DNA of 64,000 bases from Gammaproteobacteria bacterium (GCA_027018875.1 JALUYA010000014.1:22543-86542), one strand, 5' to 3'; positions 20,147 through 31,020 are shown, counted from the first letter of the stretch. Notes: generated from the sequence alone by a model not told the origin. Made by a program: numbers and translations.

Positions 20147-20882
20147 AATCGACAAAACGTGCGGCGGAGACCTGACCGAATTGCCGTTGACGACCAGCAA
20201 AATCGGACAGGGCCGCGGAAAACGCACGCTTATCAAAATCCGGCCACAGGGTTTCGGTGAAATATAGCTCGGTATAAGCCAGGTTCCACAATAAAAAGTT
20301 ACTGATCCGATACTCGCCGCCCGTACGAATGAACAGATCCGGATCCGGCACCGCCCCCAACGTGAACTGGGCCGCCAGGGTTCGCTCATCGATCGACCGT
20401 GGATCAAGATCACCGCGGGCCGTCGCAACGGCCAACCGCTTGGCCGCATTAACCATGTCCCAGCGCCCCCCGTAACTCACGGCCACATGCAGCATTAATC
20501 CCTCGTTGGCGGCGGTAAGACGCTGGGCATCTTCCATAATCCGCCGCAAGGGTAAGCTCAATTTATCCCGATCTCCAATAAAATCAAGTCGGATTCCGTG
20601 ACGATGCAAATCGGCTACTTCGCGACGCAGGGCCTTCAGAAACAGCGCCATCAGAGCCGCCACCTCATCGGCGGGCCGCCCCCAATTCTCACTCGAAAAG
20701 GCAAACAGGGTCAAATGCCGAATCCCTCGCCTGCCCGCCTCACGCACCAATGTTTTAACGGCTCGGTACCCGGCCTGGTGCCCGGCCAGACGCGGCAGCC
20801 CGCGGCGCTCGGCCCAGCGACCGTTTCCATCCATCACCACGGCTACATGCCGTGGTAGACCGGGATCGAGTTCATTTTTCAT
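20139..20882 (-). CDS. uppS: Undecaprenyl diphosphate synthase (cis-prenyltransferase)
   Basis: Builds the C55 carrier lipid for peptidoglycan and O-antigen. The 247 residues carry the family motifs VAVVMDGNGRWAERRG (catalytic Asp near residue 19), HLTLFAFSSENWGRP, and DLFIRTGGEYRISNFLLW with YTELYFTETLWPDF near the C terminus. Full length compared with E. coli (253). It begins 53 bases after frr. Confidence 0.97.
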   Translation of the reverse strand: MKNELDPGLPRHVAVVMDGNGRWAERRGLPRLAGHQAGYRAVKTLVREAGRRGIRHLTLFAFSSENWGRPADEVAALMALFLKALRREVADLHRHGIRLDFIGDRDKLSLPLRRIMEDAQRLTAANEGLMLHVAVSYGGRWDMVNAAKRLAVATARGDLDPRSIDERTLAAQFTLGAVPDPDLFIRTGGEYRISNFLLWNLAYTELYFTETLWPDFDKRAFSAALSDFAGRQRQFGQVSAARFVDYA

Positions 20883-20935
20883 CCGCGTGTTCCCTTACCA
20901 AAATCAGTCGCCTTGTACCCGTTACGATGGGGCAG

Positions 20936-21493
20936 TCAAACTTCCATCAATTCGGTTTCCTTGGCCCGCAAAAGTTTCTCGATCTTAGCCACATGTTCAT
21001 CGGTTAATTTCTGCACGTATTCAGACTCGCGACGTTCCTCATCTTCCGTGATCTGTTTTTCATGTACTCGTTCTTTAAGTTTACTCAATGAGTCACGACG
21101 TATATTTCGAACCGAAACCCGAGCCTGCTCGGCCTCCTGCCGTACCACCTTGACCAATTCACGGCGTCTCTGTTCGGTCAGCATGGGCAAGGGAACACGA
21201 ATCACGGTTCCCGCGGTCGCCGGATTCAGCCCAAGACCGGAATTCAGGATCGCTTTTTCGATCACCTGGACCAGACTTTTTTCCCAAGGGGTTACCGCAA
21301 GAGTATGCGCATCCACCGTGGTGATGTTGGCAACCTGTTGCAACGGCACCAAATTGCCATAATATTCCACCTTCAGGTGATCCAGCAGGCTGGTATGCGC
21401 CCGTCCGGTACGGATCTTGGAAAAAGCCTCTTGCAGGGCAATAATGCTTTTACCCATACGTGTATTGGTATCATGACGAAGGTCATCCGGCAT
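20936..21493 (-). CDS. frr: Ribosome recycling factor
   Basis: With EF-G, splits post-termination ribosomes. The open frame extends upstream, but the ATG at 21493 ([20 protein letters not shown]) gives 185 residues, exactly the usual length, and has GGAG six bases ahead; the alternative ATG two codons earlier sits too close to that site. The three-helix-bundle and hinge sequence [21 protein letters not shown] is typical, and the C-terminal helix is charged. It overlaps the end of pyrH by 11 bases. Confidence 0.97.
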   Translation of the reverse strand: MPDDLRHDTNTRMGKSIIALQEAFSKIRTGRAHTSLLDHLKVEYYGNLVPLQQVANITTVDAHTLAVTPWEKSLVQVIEKAILNSGLGLNPATAGTVIRVPLPMLTEQRRRELVKVVRQEAEQARVSVRNIRRDSLSKLKERVHEKQITEDEERRESEYVQKLTDEHVAKIEKLLRAKETELMEV

Positions 21494-22247
21494 GTTCATC
21501 TCCGTTGGTAACCAGTGTTCCGATATCCACACCCTGAAGAATTTCCACGAAAGCGCCGGCTTCAAATATAGAGAAAACCCGTAGCGGCAAGTTCTGTTCC
21601 CGACACATCACGATAGCGGTTTCGTCCATGACCTCGAGCCGCTGATTCAGGGCTTGGTCGAAACTCAACCGCCGATACCGCTTGGCCCTGGAACTCTTGT
21701 TCGGATCGGCATCATAAACACCGTCTACTTTCGTGGCCTTGGCCAATAGGTCCGCATTGATCTCGCTCGCCCGCAGGCTCGCCGCCGTATCCGTGGTAAA
21801 AAAAGGATTGCCGGTTCCGGCGGCAAGCACCACGATCCGTCCCTTCTCCAGATGCCGTATGGCGCGCCGGCGAATGAATGCTTCACAGACTTGATTGACC
21901 CGAATAGCCGACATAACCCGTACATCCGCCCCGGCAAGCTCTATGGCGGCCTGTAACGCCAAGGCATTCATGATCGTGGCCAACATACCCATGTGATCGC
22001 CGGTGACCCGATCCATGCCTCGCTGGGCCAGGCCGGCACCCCGGAAAAGGTTGCCCCCCCCAACCACCAGCGCCAACTCCACCCCTAAGGCATGAGCTTG
22101 AACCAATTCACCGGCGATGCGGTCGATCATTTCCGGGTCGATGCCGTACTGGGCATTCCCCATCAGCGCCTCACCCGAGAGTTTCAATACCACCCGGCGA
22201 TAAACCGGGCGTGCATCTCCCCGCAAAATCCCGGGTGACCCGGCCAT
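21483..22247 (-). CDS. pyrH: Uridylate kinase
   Basis: Phosphorylates UMP to UDP; hexameric, activated by GTP and inhibited by UTP in relatives. The start [20 protein letters not shown] at 22247 gives 254 residues, about a dozen more than E. coli at the N terminus. Amino-acid-kinase motifs: [38 protein letters not shown], and [20 protein letters not shown]. It starts seven bases after the tsf stop, as in the common rpsB-tsf-pyrH-frr order. Confidence 0.96.
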   Translation of the reverse strand: MAGSPGILRGDARPVYRRVVLKLSGEALMGNAQYGIDPEMIDRIAGELVQAHALGVELALVVGGGNLFRGAGLAQRGMDRVTGDHMGMLATIMNALALQAAIELAGADVRVMSAIRVNQVCEAFIRRRAIRHLEKGRIVVLAAGTGNPFFTTDTAASLRASEINADLLAKATKVDGVYDADPNKSSRAKRYRRLSFDQALNQRLEVMDETAIVMCREQNLPLRVFSIFEAGAFVEILQGVDIGTLVTNGDEHAG

Positions 22248-22254
22248 GTCGCGC

Positions 22255-23127
22255 TCAGGCTCCCCGAACCTGGGCCATGACCTCAGTCGCAAAATCCACT
22301 GCTTCCTTTTCGATCCCTTCCCCCATCTCGAAGCGGGTAAAGCGCCGTACCTCAACCGCATGCGATTGCAACAGGGCACCAACCGTCTGCTCCGGATGCT
22401 TCACAAAAGCTTGCCCGGTAAGTGAGACTTCAGCGATAAACTTTTTCAGCCGGCCCTCGACCATTCGCGATACGATTTCAGCCGGCTTGCCACTCTGCTC
22501 GGCCTGTGCCTGGATAATACCGCGTTCACGCTCAAGTAGATCCTTTGGGACATCCTGCGCGGAAACGCACAAGGGACGGCTGGCTGCAACATGCATCGCC
22601 ACATCCCGGGCCAGGCTTTCATCCCCGCCATCGAGTTCAACCAAAACCCCAATGCGAGAACCGTGTAGATAACGTCCGATCATACCGTCAGATTCAAACC
22701 ACTGGAAGCGGCGCACACTAATATTTTCACCCAACTTGGCAATCAAGGCACGACGGGCAGCCTCTACGCTTTCACCCGGCGCGAAATCCAATTCCAGTAA
22801 CGCCTTGACAGTCGCCGGCTTCTCCTCGAGAACCAGCCTGGCCAGTTTGTCGGCAAACCCCGCCAACATATCGCCGCCGGCGACAAAATCGGTTTCGCTG
22901 TTGACCTCAACCAAAGCGGCACAAATGCCGTCCCCCGCCAAGGCAATGCGGCCCTCCGCAGTAATTCTACCGGCCTTTTTATCGGCCTTGGCCAATCCCG
23001 CCTTGCGCATGGATTCAACCGCCCGGTCTAAATCTCCTTCGGCCTCTACCAGCGCCTTCTTGCATTCCATCATCCCGGCACCGGTCCGTTCACGCAGTGC
23101 TTTGACTTCCGCGGCAGTCACACTCAC
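22255..23127 (-). CDS. tsf: Elongation factor Ts
   Basis: Nucleotide-exchange factor for EF-Tu. The 290-residue protein starts [20 protein letters not shown], with [18 protein letters not shown] (the UBA-like N-terminal domain) and [12 protein letters not shown], which contacts the EF-Tu nucleotide pocket; dimerisation-domain sequence follows. Full length (E. coli 283). It is 65 bases downstream of rpsB. Confidence 0.97.
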   Translation of the reverse strand: MSVTAAEVKALRERTGAGMMECKKALVEAEGDLDRAVESMRKAGLAKADKKAGRITAEGRIALAGDGICAALVEVNSETDFVAGGDMLAGFADKLARLVLEEKPATVKALLELDFAPGESVEAARRALIAKLGENISVRRFQWFESDGMIGRYLHGSRIGVLVELDGGDESLARDVAMHVAASRPLCVSAQDVPKDLLERERGIIQAQAEQSGKPAEIVSRMVEGRLKKFIAEVSLTGQAFVKHPEQTVGALLQSHAVEVRRFTRFEMGEGIEKEAVDFATEVMAQVRGA

Positions 23128-23192
23128 ACCATTCTCCTGCTCAGATCAATTATCGAAAAACTGTAAGATCATACCGAATATCCGGGCGTAAC

Positions 23193-24113
23193 CTATACCG
23201 CATCATCCGCCCGCCGGGGTTCGGCTTCAACGGGCGTGGGATCGAGCGCTGCGGCCGGAGCCGTTTTCTCAACGCCGGCCTCTTGCCCTGCTCCTGGATC
23301 GCTCACCACAGGCCTGGTAACGAGCTGAGACCCGTCTGCGGCCCTTCCCGAAGACTTGGCCCGTCGGGCGGTGATTTCTTCGACCTCCTCAACCGCCACA
23401 AAATCCTCGGCACTCCCCTGTAACACCGGCACCATCTCGCGTCCGGCGAGAATGGCATCGGCCGCCGCACTAACAAATACATCAATGGCGGAAATAGCAT
23501 CATCGTTACCGGGGATCACATAATCAATGCCGGCCGGGCTGTTGTTGGTGTCCACAATACCGATGACCGGAATATGCAATTTATTGGCCTCGGCGACGGC
23601 AATATTCTCATAGCCGACATCGACTACGAACAGTACATCGGGCAAAGAGTCCATATCACGCAGACCACCCAGGCTCTTCTCAAGCTTCGCGCGCTCCCGC
23701 CGTAGGCGCACCACCTCTTTCTTGATGAGCCGATCCATTAGGCCGTCCTCTTCCATGCCTTCCAGCTCGAGCAGACGCTTGACCGAACGCCGTACGGTGG
23801 CGAAATTGGTTAAAGTGCCCCCCAGCCAGCGCTGATCGGCATAAGGCATGTTGCAGCGCATCGCTTCTCGGGCGATCAGGCCTCTAGCCGCACGTTTGGT
23901 ACCGACAAACAGTACCGTTGCCCCTTCGGAACTCGATTTTGCCAGAAAATTCAGCGCGTCCTCGAACAAGGGCACGGTTTTCTCGAGATTAATGATATGA
24001 ATCTTGCTGCGCTGTCCAAAAATATAGGGTGCCATCTTCGGGTTCCAAAATCGGGTCTGGTGTCCGAAATGTACCCCTGCCTCGAGCATACGCCGCATGG
24101 ATACGGTTGCCAT
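23193..24113 (-). CDS. rpsB: 30S ribosomal protein S2, with extended C terminus
   Basis: Small-subunit protein needed for S1 binding. The start [20 protein letters not shown] at 24113 is preceded by a GGAG site; the open frame upstream is not conserved. S2 motifs: [28 protein letters not shown] and [24 protein letters not shown]. At 306 residues it is about 65 longer than E. coli S2 (241). The extra tail, from about residue 240, is Ala/Pro/Glu-rich and low in complexity (ending in ADDAV), probably disordered. First gene of the long minus-strand run, divergent from map. Confidence 0.97.
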   Translation of the reverse strand: MATVSMRRMLEAGVHFGHQTRFWNPKMAPYIFGQRSKIHIINLEKTVPLFEDALNFLAKSSSEGATVLFVGTKRAARGLIAREAMRCNMPYADQRWLGGTLTNFATVRRSVKRLLELEGMEEDGLMDRLIKKEVVRLRRERAKLEKSLGGLRDMDSLPDVLFVVDVGYENIAVAEANKLHIPVIGIVDTNNSPAGIDYVIPGNDDAISAIDVFVSAAADAILAGREMVPVLQGSAEDFVAVEEVEEITARRAKSSGRAADGSQLVTRPVVSDPGAGQEAGVEKTAPAAALDPTPVEAEPRRADDAV

Positions 24114-24410
24114 CTTAATTTCTCCAATTCCGGGTTGAGCCTCCACGCACCCCATGTAACAACTCCTTCGGAGCACCCAGTCACATGTGCCGGTACGTGT
24201 GTGAATTCACTACCCCAACTTCGGGGTTCGCGTCCAATTCAAGATCAAAACCCCATGCAGCCACCACCACCGAAAAATCGGATCGGATCGCCATGCGGAT
24301 TCACCTTGACGCAAATCTTGCCATCGGAAGGCATCGAATTCGCGAGCGAACATTTTAGCCTGATAAGCCAGCGCGATACAATACTTCCTGTTTACACCCC
24401 AAGCGAATTC
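24114..24410. promoter_or_regulatory. Divergent rpsB/map control region and rpsB leader
   Basis: On the minus strand a promoter candidate reads TTGTAT (24381-24376), 18-base spacer, TAAAAT (24357-24352), giving rpsB an untranslated leader of about 230 bases. On the plus strand a TACAAT box at 24377-24382 lies 28 bases ahead of map; its -35 is poor. The map -10 overlaps the rpsB -35, so the two promoters would compete for polymerase. The leader can form a hairpin (minus strand, CCCC-GAAGTT-GGGG, around 24206-24225), and a second small one (CTCC-GAA-GGAG) just before the coding region. S2 autoregulates through its leader in gammaproteobacteria; whether this leader has that element I cannot tell. 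Confidence 0.45.
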
Positions 24411-25184
24411 ATGGCTGTTCTCATTAAAACCCCGGAAGAAATCGAGAAAATGCGCGTTTCAGCTCGCCTGGCCGCCGAGTTGCTTGAAATAATCAAACCC
24501 CATGTGCTGCCGGGAGTGAGCACGGATGATCTCGATCGAATATGCCACGAGTACACCCTCAAGGTACAGAAGGCAATTCCGGCCAATGTTGGCTATCGGG
24601 GATTTCCAAAATCCATCTGCACCTCGGTCAACCAGGTGGTTTGCCATGGTATCCCCGGCGACAAGCGTCTCAAGAATGGCGATATCATCAATATTGATGT
24701 AGCGGTACTCAAGGACGGGTACCATGGCGATACCAGTCGCATGTATTACGTCGGAGAACCATCGGTACAGGCCCGCCGGCTGGTGGACACCACATATACG
24801 GCCATGAAGCTCGCCCTCCAGGCGGTTCGCCCCGGCCTGCACCTCGGAGATATCGGCCACATCATCCAAAGTTATGCCGAGGCTCGGGGGTATTCCGTCG
24901 TGCGCGAGTACTGCGGCCACGGCATCGGTCGTGCCTATCACGAAGATCCGCAAATACTCCATTACGGAGAGCCCGGAACCGGCCTCGTACTCGAGCCGGG
25001 GATGATCTTCACCATCGAGCCGATGATCAACGCCGGTCGTCGCCAAGTCAAACTGCTGCACGATGGCTGGACGGTTGTCACCAAGGATCATTCGTTATCG
25101 GCGCAATGGGAGCATACCGTGCTGGTCACCGAGGCGGATTTCGATGTATTGACCGCCCGAGCGGATGAATCCTTCACCCGGTAA
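24411..25184 (+). CDS. map: Methionine aminopeptidase, type I
   Basis: Removes the initiator methionine from new proteins; binuclear metal enzyme. The start MAVLIKTPEEIEKMRVSARL at 24411 gives 257 residues (E. coli 264); the open frame extends upstream without conserved sequence. Metal-ligand motifs occur in order: NIDVAVLKDGYHGDTSRMY (two Asp), GHGIGRAYHEDPQI (His), FTIEPMIN (Glu) and SAQWEHTVLVTE (Glu). Divergent from rpsB and overlapping glnD by 20 bases, as the first gene of map-glnD-dapCDE. Confidence 0.97.
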   Translation: MAVLIKTPEEIEKMRVSARLAAELLEIIKPHVLPGVSTDDLDRICHEYTLKVQKAIPANVGYRGFPKSICTSVNQVVCHGIPGDKRLKNGDIINIDVAVLKDGYHGDTSRMYYVGEPSVQARRLVDTTYTAMKLALQAVRPGLHLGDIGHIIQSYAEARGYSVVREYCGHGIGRAYHEDPQILHYGEPGTGLVLEPGMIFTIEPMINAGRRQVKLLHDGWTVVTKDHSLSAQWEHTVLVTEADFDVLTARADESFTR

Positions 25185-27732
25185 GGCACTCGACGCCCGG
25201 CTTGCCGATGCCCGCCTGGATCTGGCTGCGGGAATAGAACACGGCCGTAGCCCCTCCGGGTTGCTCTCGATGCATACCCGCGCCCACGACTCCATCCTGC
25301 GTGAAGCCTGGCGCCGGCAACTGCCGGGCCGCGCCATTGCGCTCTATGCCACCGGAGGTTATGGCCGCCGCGCACTCTATCCCGGCTCCGACATCGACCT
25401 GGCCGTACTGCTGGAGACCACACCTCCCGAGTCCCTACGGATCCGGATCGAGCGGTTTATTCGCAACTTATGGGATCTCGGGCTGCGGGTTGGGATCAGC
25501 GTCCGTACCCTGGAGGAAACAGGCCGGGCCGCGGCCGCGGATATAACCATCTTCACGGCCCTTAGCGAATCCCGGCGCCTCGCCGGAGATGCCCGCCTCG
25601 ATGCCCGCTTGTTCGCCCTTCTTGCCGATCCCGACCTCTGGCCGGCTCCAATCTACCTGGATGCCAAGAGGCAAGAACGCGCACGGCGTTACGCCCGTTT
25701 TGACGGCAGCAGCCAGCGCCTCGAACCCAGCGTGAAGGAGAGCCCGGGCGGATTGCGTGACCTGATGACCATCTTCTGGATAGCCGCCCGCTTTCTCGGT
25801 CAGCGCAAGGCCGACCTGCGGGATCTCGCCTCCCAAGGACTGATCACCATTGCCGAACAACGCGAATTGGCGGCGGCCCTGCGGGTCATTGCCCGGATTC
25901 GCCTCGGGTTGCATCACCTGGCCAACCGCGCCGAAGACCGCCTGTTGTTCGACCTGCAGCCTCGCCTAGCGGCCCTATTGGGCTACCGCCCGCGGCGGGG
26001 AACACTCCCGGTCGAACGCATGATGCAGGATTACTATCGTAGCGCCGGTTTCATCGCTCGGACCAACGCCCTGATGTTCCTGATTCTAGGCGATCAAAGC
26101 GCCGCCCCCGCTCGGCCTCTCGCACCGGGATTAATCCGCCGAGGAAAATATATCGATTTCGCATTACCGGAGTCCCCCCGTATTACCCCACGACTGGTGT
26201 TCGACATCTTCCGCCACTGGCAGGACACCCCCTCCGTGCATGGCCTCGCCCCGTCCGCGCAACGGGCAATCGCCACGGCTCTGCCCCGCATCGATGCCGC
26301 CTTTCGGGCAGACCGCGCCAATATGGCTCGATTTCTCGCCATTCTCCGGACTCCGTCCCGGGTGCATGAAGTGCTGCTCGCCCTGCATGAAACCGGTGTC
26401 CTATCCCGCTACTTGCCGGCTTTTGCCCGTATCACCGGACGGATGCAATACGACCTGTACCATCTATTCACGGTCGATGAACACGTATTGTGGGTTATCG
26501 CCAACATCCAGGCACTGCGGGAGGGCCAGTTTACTCCCGCACGAACCGACCTACTGGCCGCCGCCGCACGCATAGACCGCATCGACCTGCTCTACCTTGC
26601 CGCACTATTCCATGACATTGCCAAGGGCCGCGGCGGCAATCACTCTCACCTGGGCGCCGCCGAGGCGAGGCGCTTTACCCGCGCGCATGGGTTCTCCCCG
26701 GCAGAGCGCGATCTGGTCGTATGGCTGGTTCGGGAACACCTGACCCTGTCGCTGACCGCGCAGAAATCCGACCTGTCCGACCCCCGGGTCATAGCGGATT
26801 TTGCCGCTCGGGTCGGGGACCAACGCCGCCTGGATTACCTGTACATTTTGACTGTAGCCGATGTCCGCGCAACCAATCCCTCCCTGTGGAATGCCTGGCG
26901 CGGCGCCCTGTTCGGAGAACTCTACGAAACCGCCAGCCAGGCGCTGTGGCGGGGACTGGAACACCCCGCCGATACCGCAGGGGAAATCGCGATCCGCAAG
27001 CGGGATGCCCGCAACCTGCTCGGCGGCAGGAGCGCCGTGATAGAACGGCTGTGGAACCGCTTGGGCGAAGAATATTTTCTGCAGTACCCGGCGGAAGAGA
27101 TCGTCTGGCATACCCGCAATCTCATGACCATAATCCATCCCCCCGCGGTGTTTCTGCGCCCGGCCCCGAACCGATCCGGAACCGCCATTATGGTGTATTG
27201 CTCGCGCGGTCATTTCGCCTTCGCCCGCATGACCGCGGCCCTCGCCCAGCTGGGCCTTACCATCGTGGCCGCGCGCTGCGTACCGGTCGGCCGGGATATC
27301 ACCCTCGACACCTACATGGTCCTGGAAGCCGACGGGTGTCCAATCGAAGATCTGCGCCAGCTGGAGCGGGTCAAGGATTTCCTTACCGGGGAACTCGAAC
27401 GCGATCCAACCAGCTCCCGCCGGGTTACCCGCCCGACCCCACGCCAAGTCCGGCTCTTCAGCACCCCGACCCGGATCACCATGACAGCCGATACCGCCCA
27501 CCGCTACACCCTGCTCGAGCTACACGCAAGCGACCGTCCGGGCCTGCTGGCCACGGTCGGGCGCGCCTTTCGTCGCTGTGGGGTATACCTGCTTCTTGCC
27601 AAGGTAATGACCGTCGGTGAACGCGCCGAAGACGTCTTCCATATCACCGATGACGCAGGTAAAATTCCCGACGAGGCGACCCTGCTGGAACTGGAAAAGA
27701 CTCTCTACGCCGAAATCAACGAGAACACCTGA
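25165..27732 (+). CDS. glnD: Bifunctional PII uridylyltransferase/uridylyl-removing enzyme
   Basis: Primary glutamine sensor: uridylylates PII when glutamine is low and removes UMP when it is high, controlling glutamine synthetase and NtrBC. The 855 residues show the nucleotidyltransferase motif GGYGRRALYPGSDIDLA at 64-80, the PII-UTase helical region, an HD hydrolase motif FHDIAKGRGGNHSHLGA near residue 482, and two C-terminal ACT domains (from about 675 and 785, the second starting TLLELHASDRPGLLATVGRA). Starts inside the end of map. A PII gene is not in the window. Confidence 0.96.
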   Translation: MNPSPGKALDARLADARLDLAAGIEHGRSPSGLLSMHTRAHDSILREAWRRQLPGRAIALYATGGYGRRALYPGSDIDLAVLLETTPPESLRIRIERFIRNLWDLGLRVGISVRTLEETGRAAAADITIFTALSESRRLAGDARLDARLFALLADPDLWPAPIYLDAKRQERARRYARFDGSSQRLEPSVKESPGGLRDLMTIFWIAARFLGQRKADLRDLASQGLITIAEQRELAAALRVIARIRLGLHHLANRAEDRLLFDLQPRLAALLGYRPRRGTLPVERMMQDYYRSAGFIARTNALMFLILGDQSAAPARPLAPGLIRRGKYIDFALPESPRITPRLVFDIFRHWQDTPSVHGLAPSAQRAIATALPRIDAAFRADRANMARFLAILRTPSRVHEVLLALHETGVLSRYLPAFARITGRMQYDLYHLFTVDEHVLWVIANIQALREGQFTPARTDLLAAAARIDRIDLLYLAALFHDIAKGRGGNHSHLGAAEARRFTRAHGFSPAERDLVVWLVREHLTLSLTAQKSDLSDPRVIADFAARVGDQRRLDYLYILTVADVRATNPSLWNAWRGALFGELYETASQALWRGLEHPADTAGEIAIRKRDARNLLGGRSAVIERLWNRLGEEYFLQYPAEEIVWHTRNLMTIIHPPAVFLRPAPNRSGTAIMVYCSRGHFAFARMTAALAQLGLTIVAARCVPVGRDITLDTYMVLEADGCPIEDLRQLERVKDFLTGELERDPTSSRRVTRPTPRQVRLFSTPTRITMTADTAHRYTLLELHASDRPGLLATVGRAFRRCGVYLLLAKVMTVGERAEDVFHITDDAGKIPDEATLLELEKTLYAEINENT

Positions 27733-27825
27733 CCTTCCAGGGTAAGAATGCACGGCCCGACCGGCCAGTCTCCCGTTCCAGCCGGTCAAGAGATAAACTG
27801 TATCGGCTTGATTGCCACATTCCGA

Positions 27826-29028
27826 ATGAATCCTAATATTCGCCAGTTGCAACGCTACCCGTTCGAGCGCCTGCGCGCCCTGCTTGCCGGCCACGTCCCG
27901 CCGGCTGACCGCCCGCTCATCCCGATGTCCATCGGCGAGCCGCGTCATGCGCCCCCGGGCTTCGTGATCGAGGCCCTGCATCAACACGCGGGAGACCTCG
28001 GCTCCTACCCCCCTTCCACCGGCCTGCCCGAATTGCGCCAAGCCATGGCCGCAGCGCTGGCGCGGCGCTACCCGGGGGCCGCAAAAATCGATCCGCAGAA
28101 CCAGATACTGCCGGTCGGCGGAACCCGTGAGGGCTTGTTCGCCTTCGTGCAGGCAATGCTCGATCCGACGACCCCGTCGCTGGTGGCGATGCCCAACCCC
28201 TTCTACCAGATTTATGAAGGGGCCACGATCCTCGCCGGGGCCACTCCCTACTACATCAACACCCCTCGCGAGAATGCCTTTTTACCCGATCTCGACGCGG
28301 TTCCCGATGCCACCTGGGCGCACTGCCAATTGCTCGTTCTGTGCTCGCCCGGCAACCCCACCGGCGCCGTCATACCGATTGAACTGTGGCAACGGGCCTT
28401 CGAGCTGGCCGATCGCTTTAATTTCGTCATCGCCGCCGACGAGTGCTACGCCGACATCTATACCGATGAATCCGCCCCACCGCCCGGTGCGCTCGAAGCG
28501 GCCCGCCTCGCCGGGCGCGAACGCCTGGATCGGCTGGTAGTGTTCCACAGCCTGTCAAAACGCTCGAGCATCCCCGGGCTGCGCTCCGGGTTCGCCGCCG
28601 GCGATCGGGACCTGATCGGCCCATTCGCCGCTTACCGTACCTATCACGGTGTTGCCCTGCCGCTGGCGACCCAGTATGCCAGCCTCGCCGCCTGGAACGA
28701 ACCGACGCATGTCGCCGCCAACCGTCGCCGTTACCAGGCAAAATTTCACCTGGCCGAAGAGATTCTCGGCCCCCACGTGGACCTGGAGATTCCTGCCGGG
28801 GCGTTCTACCTCTGGCTGGCCGTGCCCGGTGGGGACGACGAGCGCTTCGCCCGTGATCTATACATCCGGGAAGGCCTGATAACGCTCCCGGGCCGCTACC
28901 TTTCCCGGCCCACCGCAAACGGGGATCCCGGTGCCGGATATCTACGCATCTCCCTTGTGCCGGATGAAGACCCCTGCAGGGACGCCTTGCTCCGTCTCAG
29001 CCGCTTTATCCGTTCCCGTGTCGCCTGA
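27826..29028 (+). CDS. dapC: N-succinyldiaminopimelate aminotransferase
   Basis: Class I/II PLP-dependent aminotransferase converting N-succinyl-2-amino-6-ketopimelate to N-succinyl-LL-diaminopimelate in the succinylase branch of lysine/DAP synthesis. The start [20 protein letters not shown] at 27826 gives 400 residues and is typical of this subgroup. [29 protein letters not shown] and [17 protein letters not shown] are visible; Lys245 in the last should bind PLP. It lies directly before dapD and dapE, which makes DapC far more likely than another aminotransferase. It follows glnD by 93 bases. Confidence 0.93.
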   Translation: MNPNIRQLQRYPFERLRALLAGHVPPADRPLIPMSIGEPRHAPPGFVIEALHQHAGDLGSYPPSTGLPELRQAMAAALARRYPGAAKIDPQNQILPVGGTREGLFAFVQAMLDPTTPSLVAMPNPFYQIYEGATILAGATPYYINTPRENAFLPDLDAVPDATWAHCQLLVLCSPGNPTGAVIPIELWQRAFELADRFNFVIAADECYADIYTDESAPPPGALEAARLAGRERLDRLVVFHSLSKRSSIPGLRSGFAAGDRDLIGPFAAYRTYHGVALPLATQYASLAAWNEPTHVAANRRRYQAKFHLAEEILGPHVDLEIPAGAFYLWLAVPGGDDERFARDLYIREGLITLPGRYLSRPTANGDPGAGYLRISLVPDEDPCRDALLRLSRFIRSRVA

Positions 29029-29029
29029 G

Positions 29030-29863
29030 ATGACCCCGGATCGGGCCCGCTCGGAGATTGAGGCCGCATTTTCCTCTTCCGAACCATCCCCGCGGAACGC
29101 GCCTGCCGGGCTTTGCGAAGCCGTCGCAACGGCTATCGATCTTCTCAATTGTGGCAAGGAGCGAATCGCGGAACCGGCTGAGGGCGGCTGGCGCGTCAAT
29201 TCCTGGCTGAAAAAGGCGGTGCTGCTCTACTTCCGCCTCCAGGAAAATCGGGCCTTGAACGTCGGCAAGGTGCGTGGCTACGACAAAATCCCCCTCAAGT
29301 ATGCCGCCTACGGCGCGCAGGATTTCGCCCGTGACCGGATCCGGGTAGTTCCACCGGCCACGGTGCGCTACGGCGCCTATATCGGCCCCAATGTCGTGCT
29401 GATGCCCGCCTACGTCAACATCGGCGCCTACATCGGGGCCGGCACCCTGATCGATACCTGGGCCACCGTCGGCTCCTGCGCCCAAATCGGGGCCCGGGTG
29501 CATCTGTCCGGAGGCGTCGGCATCGGCGGCGTGCTCGAACCCTTGCAGGCCACGCCCACCATCATCGAGGACGACTGCTTCATCGGCGCCCGCTCGGAGA
29601 TCGTCGAGGGCGTAATCGTAGAACGCGGCGCGGTCATCTCGATGGGAGTCTACCTCGGTCGCTCGACCCCTATCTATGACCGCGCCACCGCCGCGGTAAT
29701 CCGGGGACGGGTCCCCGCCGGGTCCGTAGTGGTACCCGGCTCACTCCCGGCCGCCGACGGCAGCCATCAGCTTTACTGTGCCGTGATCGTCAAGCGCGTC
29801 GATGCGAAGACCCGCGCCAAGACTGGTATCAACGAACTACTGCGTGCAGGTCGGGACGAATGA
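29030..29863 (+). CDS. dapD: Tetrahydrodipicolinate N-succinyltransferase
   Basis: Succinylates tetrahydrodipicolinate using succinyl-CoA, committing it to the succinylase route to DAP. The start [20 protein letters not shown] at 29030, one base after the dapC stop, gives 277 residues (E. coli 274). A helical N-terminal domain is followed by left-handed beta-helix repeats ([20 protein letters not shown], then [18 protein letters not shown] and [15 protein letters not shown]). It overlaps dapE by four bases. Confidence 0.97.
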   Translation: MTPDRARSEIEAAFSSSEPSPRNAPAGLCEAVATAIDLLNCGKERIAEPAEGGWRVNSWLKKAVLLYFRLQENRALNVGKVRGYDKIPLKYAAYGAQDFARDRIRVVPPATVRYGAYIGPNVVLMPAYVNIGAYIGAGTLIDTWATVGSCAQIGARVHLSGGVGIGGVLEPLQATPTIIEDDCFIGARSEIVEGVIVERGAVISMGVYLGRSTPIYDRATAAVIRGRVPAGSVVVPGSLPAADGSHQLYCAVIVKRVDAKTRAKTGINELLRAGRDE

Positions 29864-31020
29864 CCCATCCGGCGCTGGAATCCATCCTGGCCCTGGCGCG
29901 GGCACTCATCTCGCGGGCATCGATAACACCTGCCGATGCCGGCTGCCAAGACCTGGTCGGCGAACGGCTTGCGGCGCATGGATTCGAACTCGAACCGATG
30001 CCATTCGGGAAGGTCTCCAATCTCTGGGCGACCCATGGCGACGGAAGCCCAGTGATGGTCTTCGCCGGCCATACCGATATCGTCCCACCGGGGCCACGCG
30101 AAGCCTGGCACGGCGACCCATTTACGCCGCTCATTCGGGGCGGGCGGCTTTTCGGCCGCGGCGCGGCCGATATGAAGGGCGGGCTGGCGGCAATGGTCGA
30201 GGCCGCCTGCAGCTTCGTTCGCGCGCACCCGGAACATCCCGGCACCCTGGCATTCCTGGTCACCTCGGACGAAGAGGGCACCGCCCGCGACGGCACCCGC
30301 CGCGTGGTGGAAACCCTGCTCGAGCGCGGCCTGTCTCCGGCTTACTGCCTGCTCGGCGAGCCTTCGAGCGCCACCCGCGCCGGCGACGAAATTCGCATCG
30401 GCCGGCGCGGCTCCCTCTCGGGCCGGATTACCGTCACGGGCACCCAGGGCCACGTCGCCTACCCGGACCGGGCCGACAATGCCCTGCACCGGCTGCTCGC
30501 GGTTTTGGCCGACCTGCTGGCCATGCACCGACCCGAGGGCGACCCCGCCTTTCCGCCGCTGGCATTCCAGGTCGCCAACCTGGAAGCCGGCACCGGGGCC
30601 GCCAATGTCATCCCGGGGCGGGCCACGGCCCAGTTCAATTTCCGCTATCCCCCCCCGCTCGACCCAGGCCTGCTGCGATGCCGGGTCGAGACCATTTGCG
30701 CCCGCCATGCCCCTCGGTATACGCTCACCTGGGACGAAGGCGGCCGCCCGTTTTTATCGCCCCCCGGGGCGCTGCGCGCCGCGCTACGGGCGGCCATTAA
30801 AGCCACCACCGGGGCCTATCCCCGGCTGTCCACCGGCGGCGGCACCTCGGATGGTCGCTTCATCGCTCCCACCGGGGCCGAAATTATCGAACTCGGGCCG
30901 GTGCGCGACTCGATCCACCAGGCCAACGAATGGGTTTCGCTGCACGATCTCGCCCTGCTCGGCCGCCTCTATACCGATCTCCTGGAACGCCTGCTCGGGA
31001 CTACGACGCCCCCGGGTTGA
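29860..31020 (+). CDS. dapE: Succinyl-diaminopimelate desuccinylase
   Basis: Zinc M20 amidohydrolase that releases LL-diaminopimelate for lysine and peptidoglycan synthesis. The 386 residues carry the metal-site motifs [40 protein letters not shown] and LLGEPSSA, and the C-terminal [12 protein letters not shown] segment typical of DapE. It ends the map-glnD-dapCDE run; its last 20 bases overlap the end of the convergent thioesterase gene. Confidence 0.95.
   Translation: MTHPALESILALARALISRASITPADAGCQDLVGERLAAHGFELEPMPFGKVSNLWATHGDGSPVMVFAGHTDIVPPGPREAWHGDPFTPLIRGGRLFGRGAADMKGGLAAMVEAACSFVRAHPEHPGTLAFLVTSDEEGTARDGTRRVVETLLERGLSPAYCLLGEPSSATRAGDEIRIGRRGSLSGRITVTGTQGHVAYPDRADNALHRLLAVLADLLAMHRPEGDPAFPPLAFQVANLEAGTGAANVIPGRATAQFNFRYPPPLDPGLLRCRVETICARHAPRYTLTWDEGGRPFLSPPGALRAALRAAIKATTGAYPRLSTGGGTSDGRFIAPTGAEIIELGPVRDSIHQANEWVSLHDLALLGRLYTDLLERLLGTTTPPG

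Noticed and set aside
25468..27501. Long minus-strand open frames opposite glnD
   Set aside because: High-GC shadow frames of a clear glnD; no ribosome-binding sites and no family features.
29773..30708. 311-codon minus-strand frame opposite dapE, Gly/Ala/Arg-rich
   Set aside because: Antisense shadow of dapE, with typical GC-driven composition.
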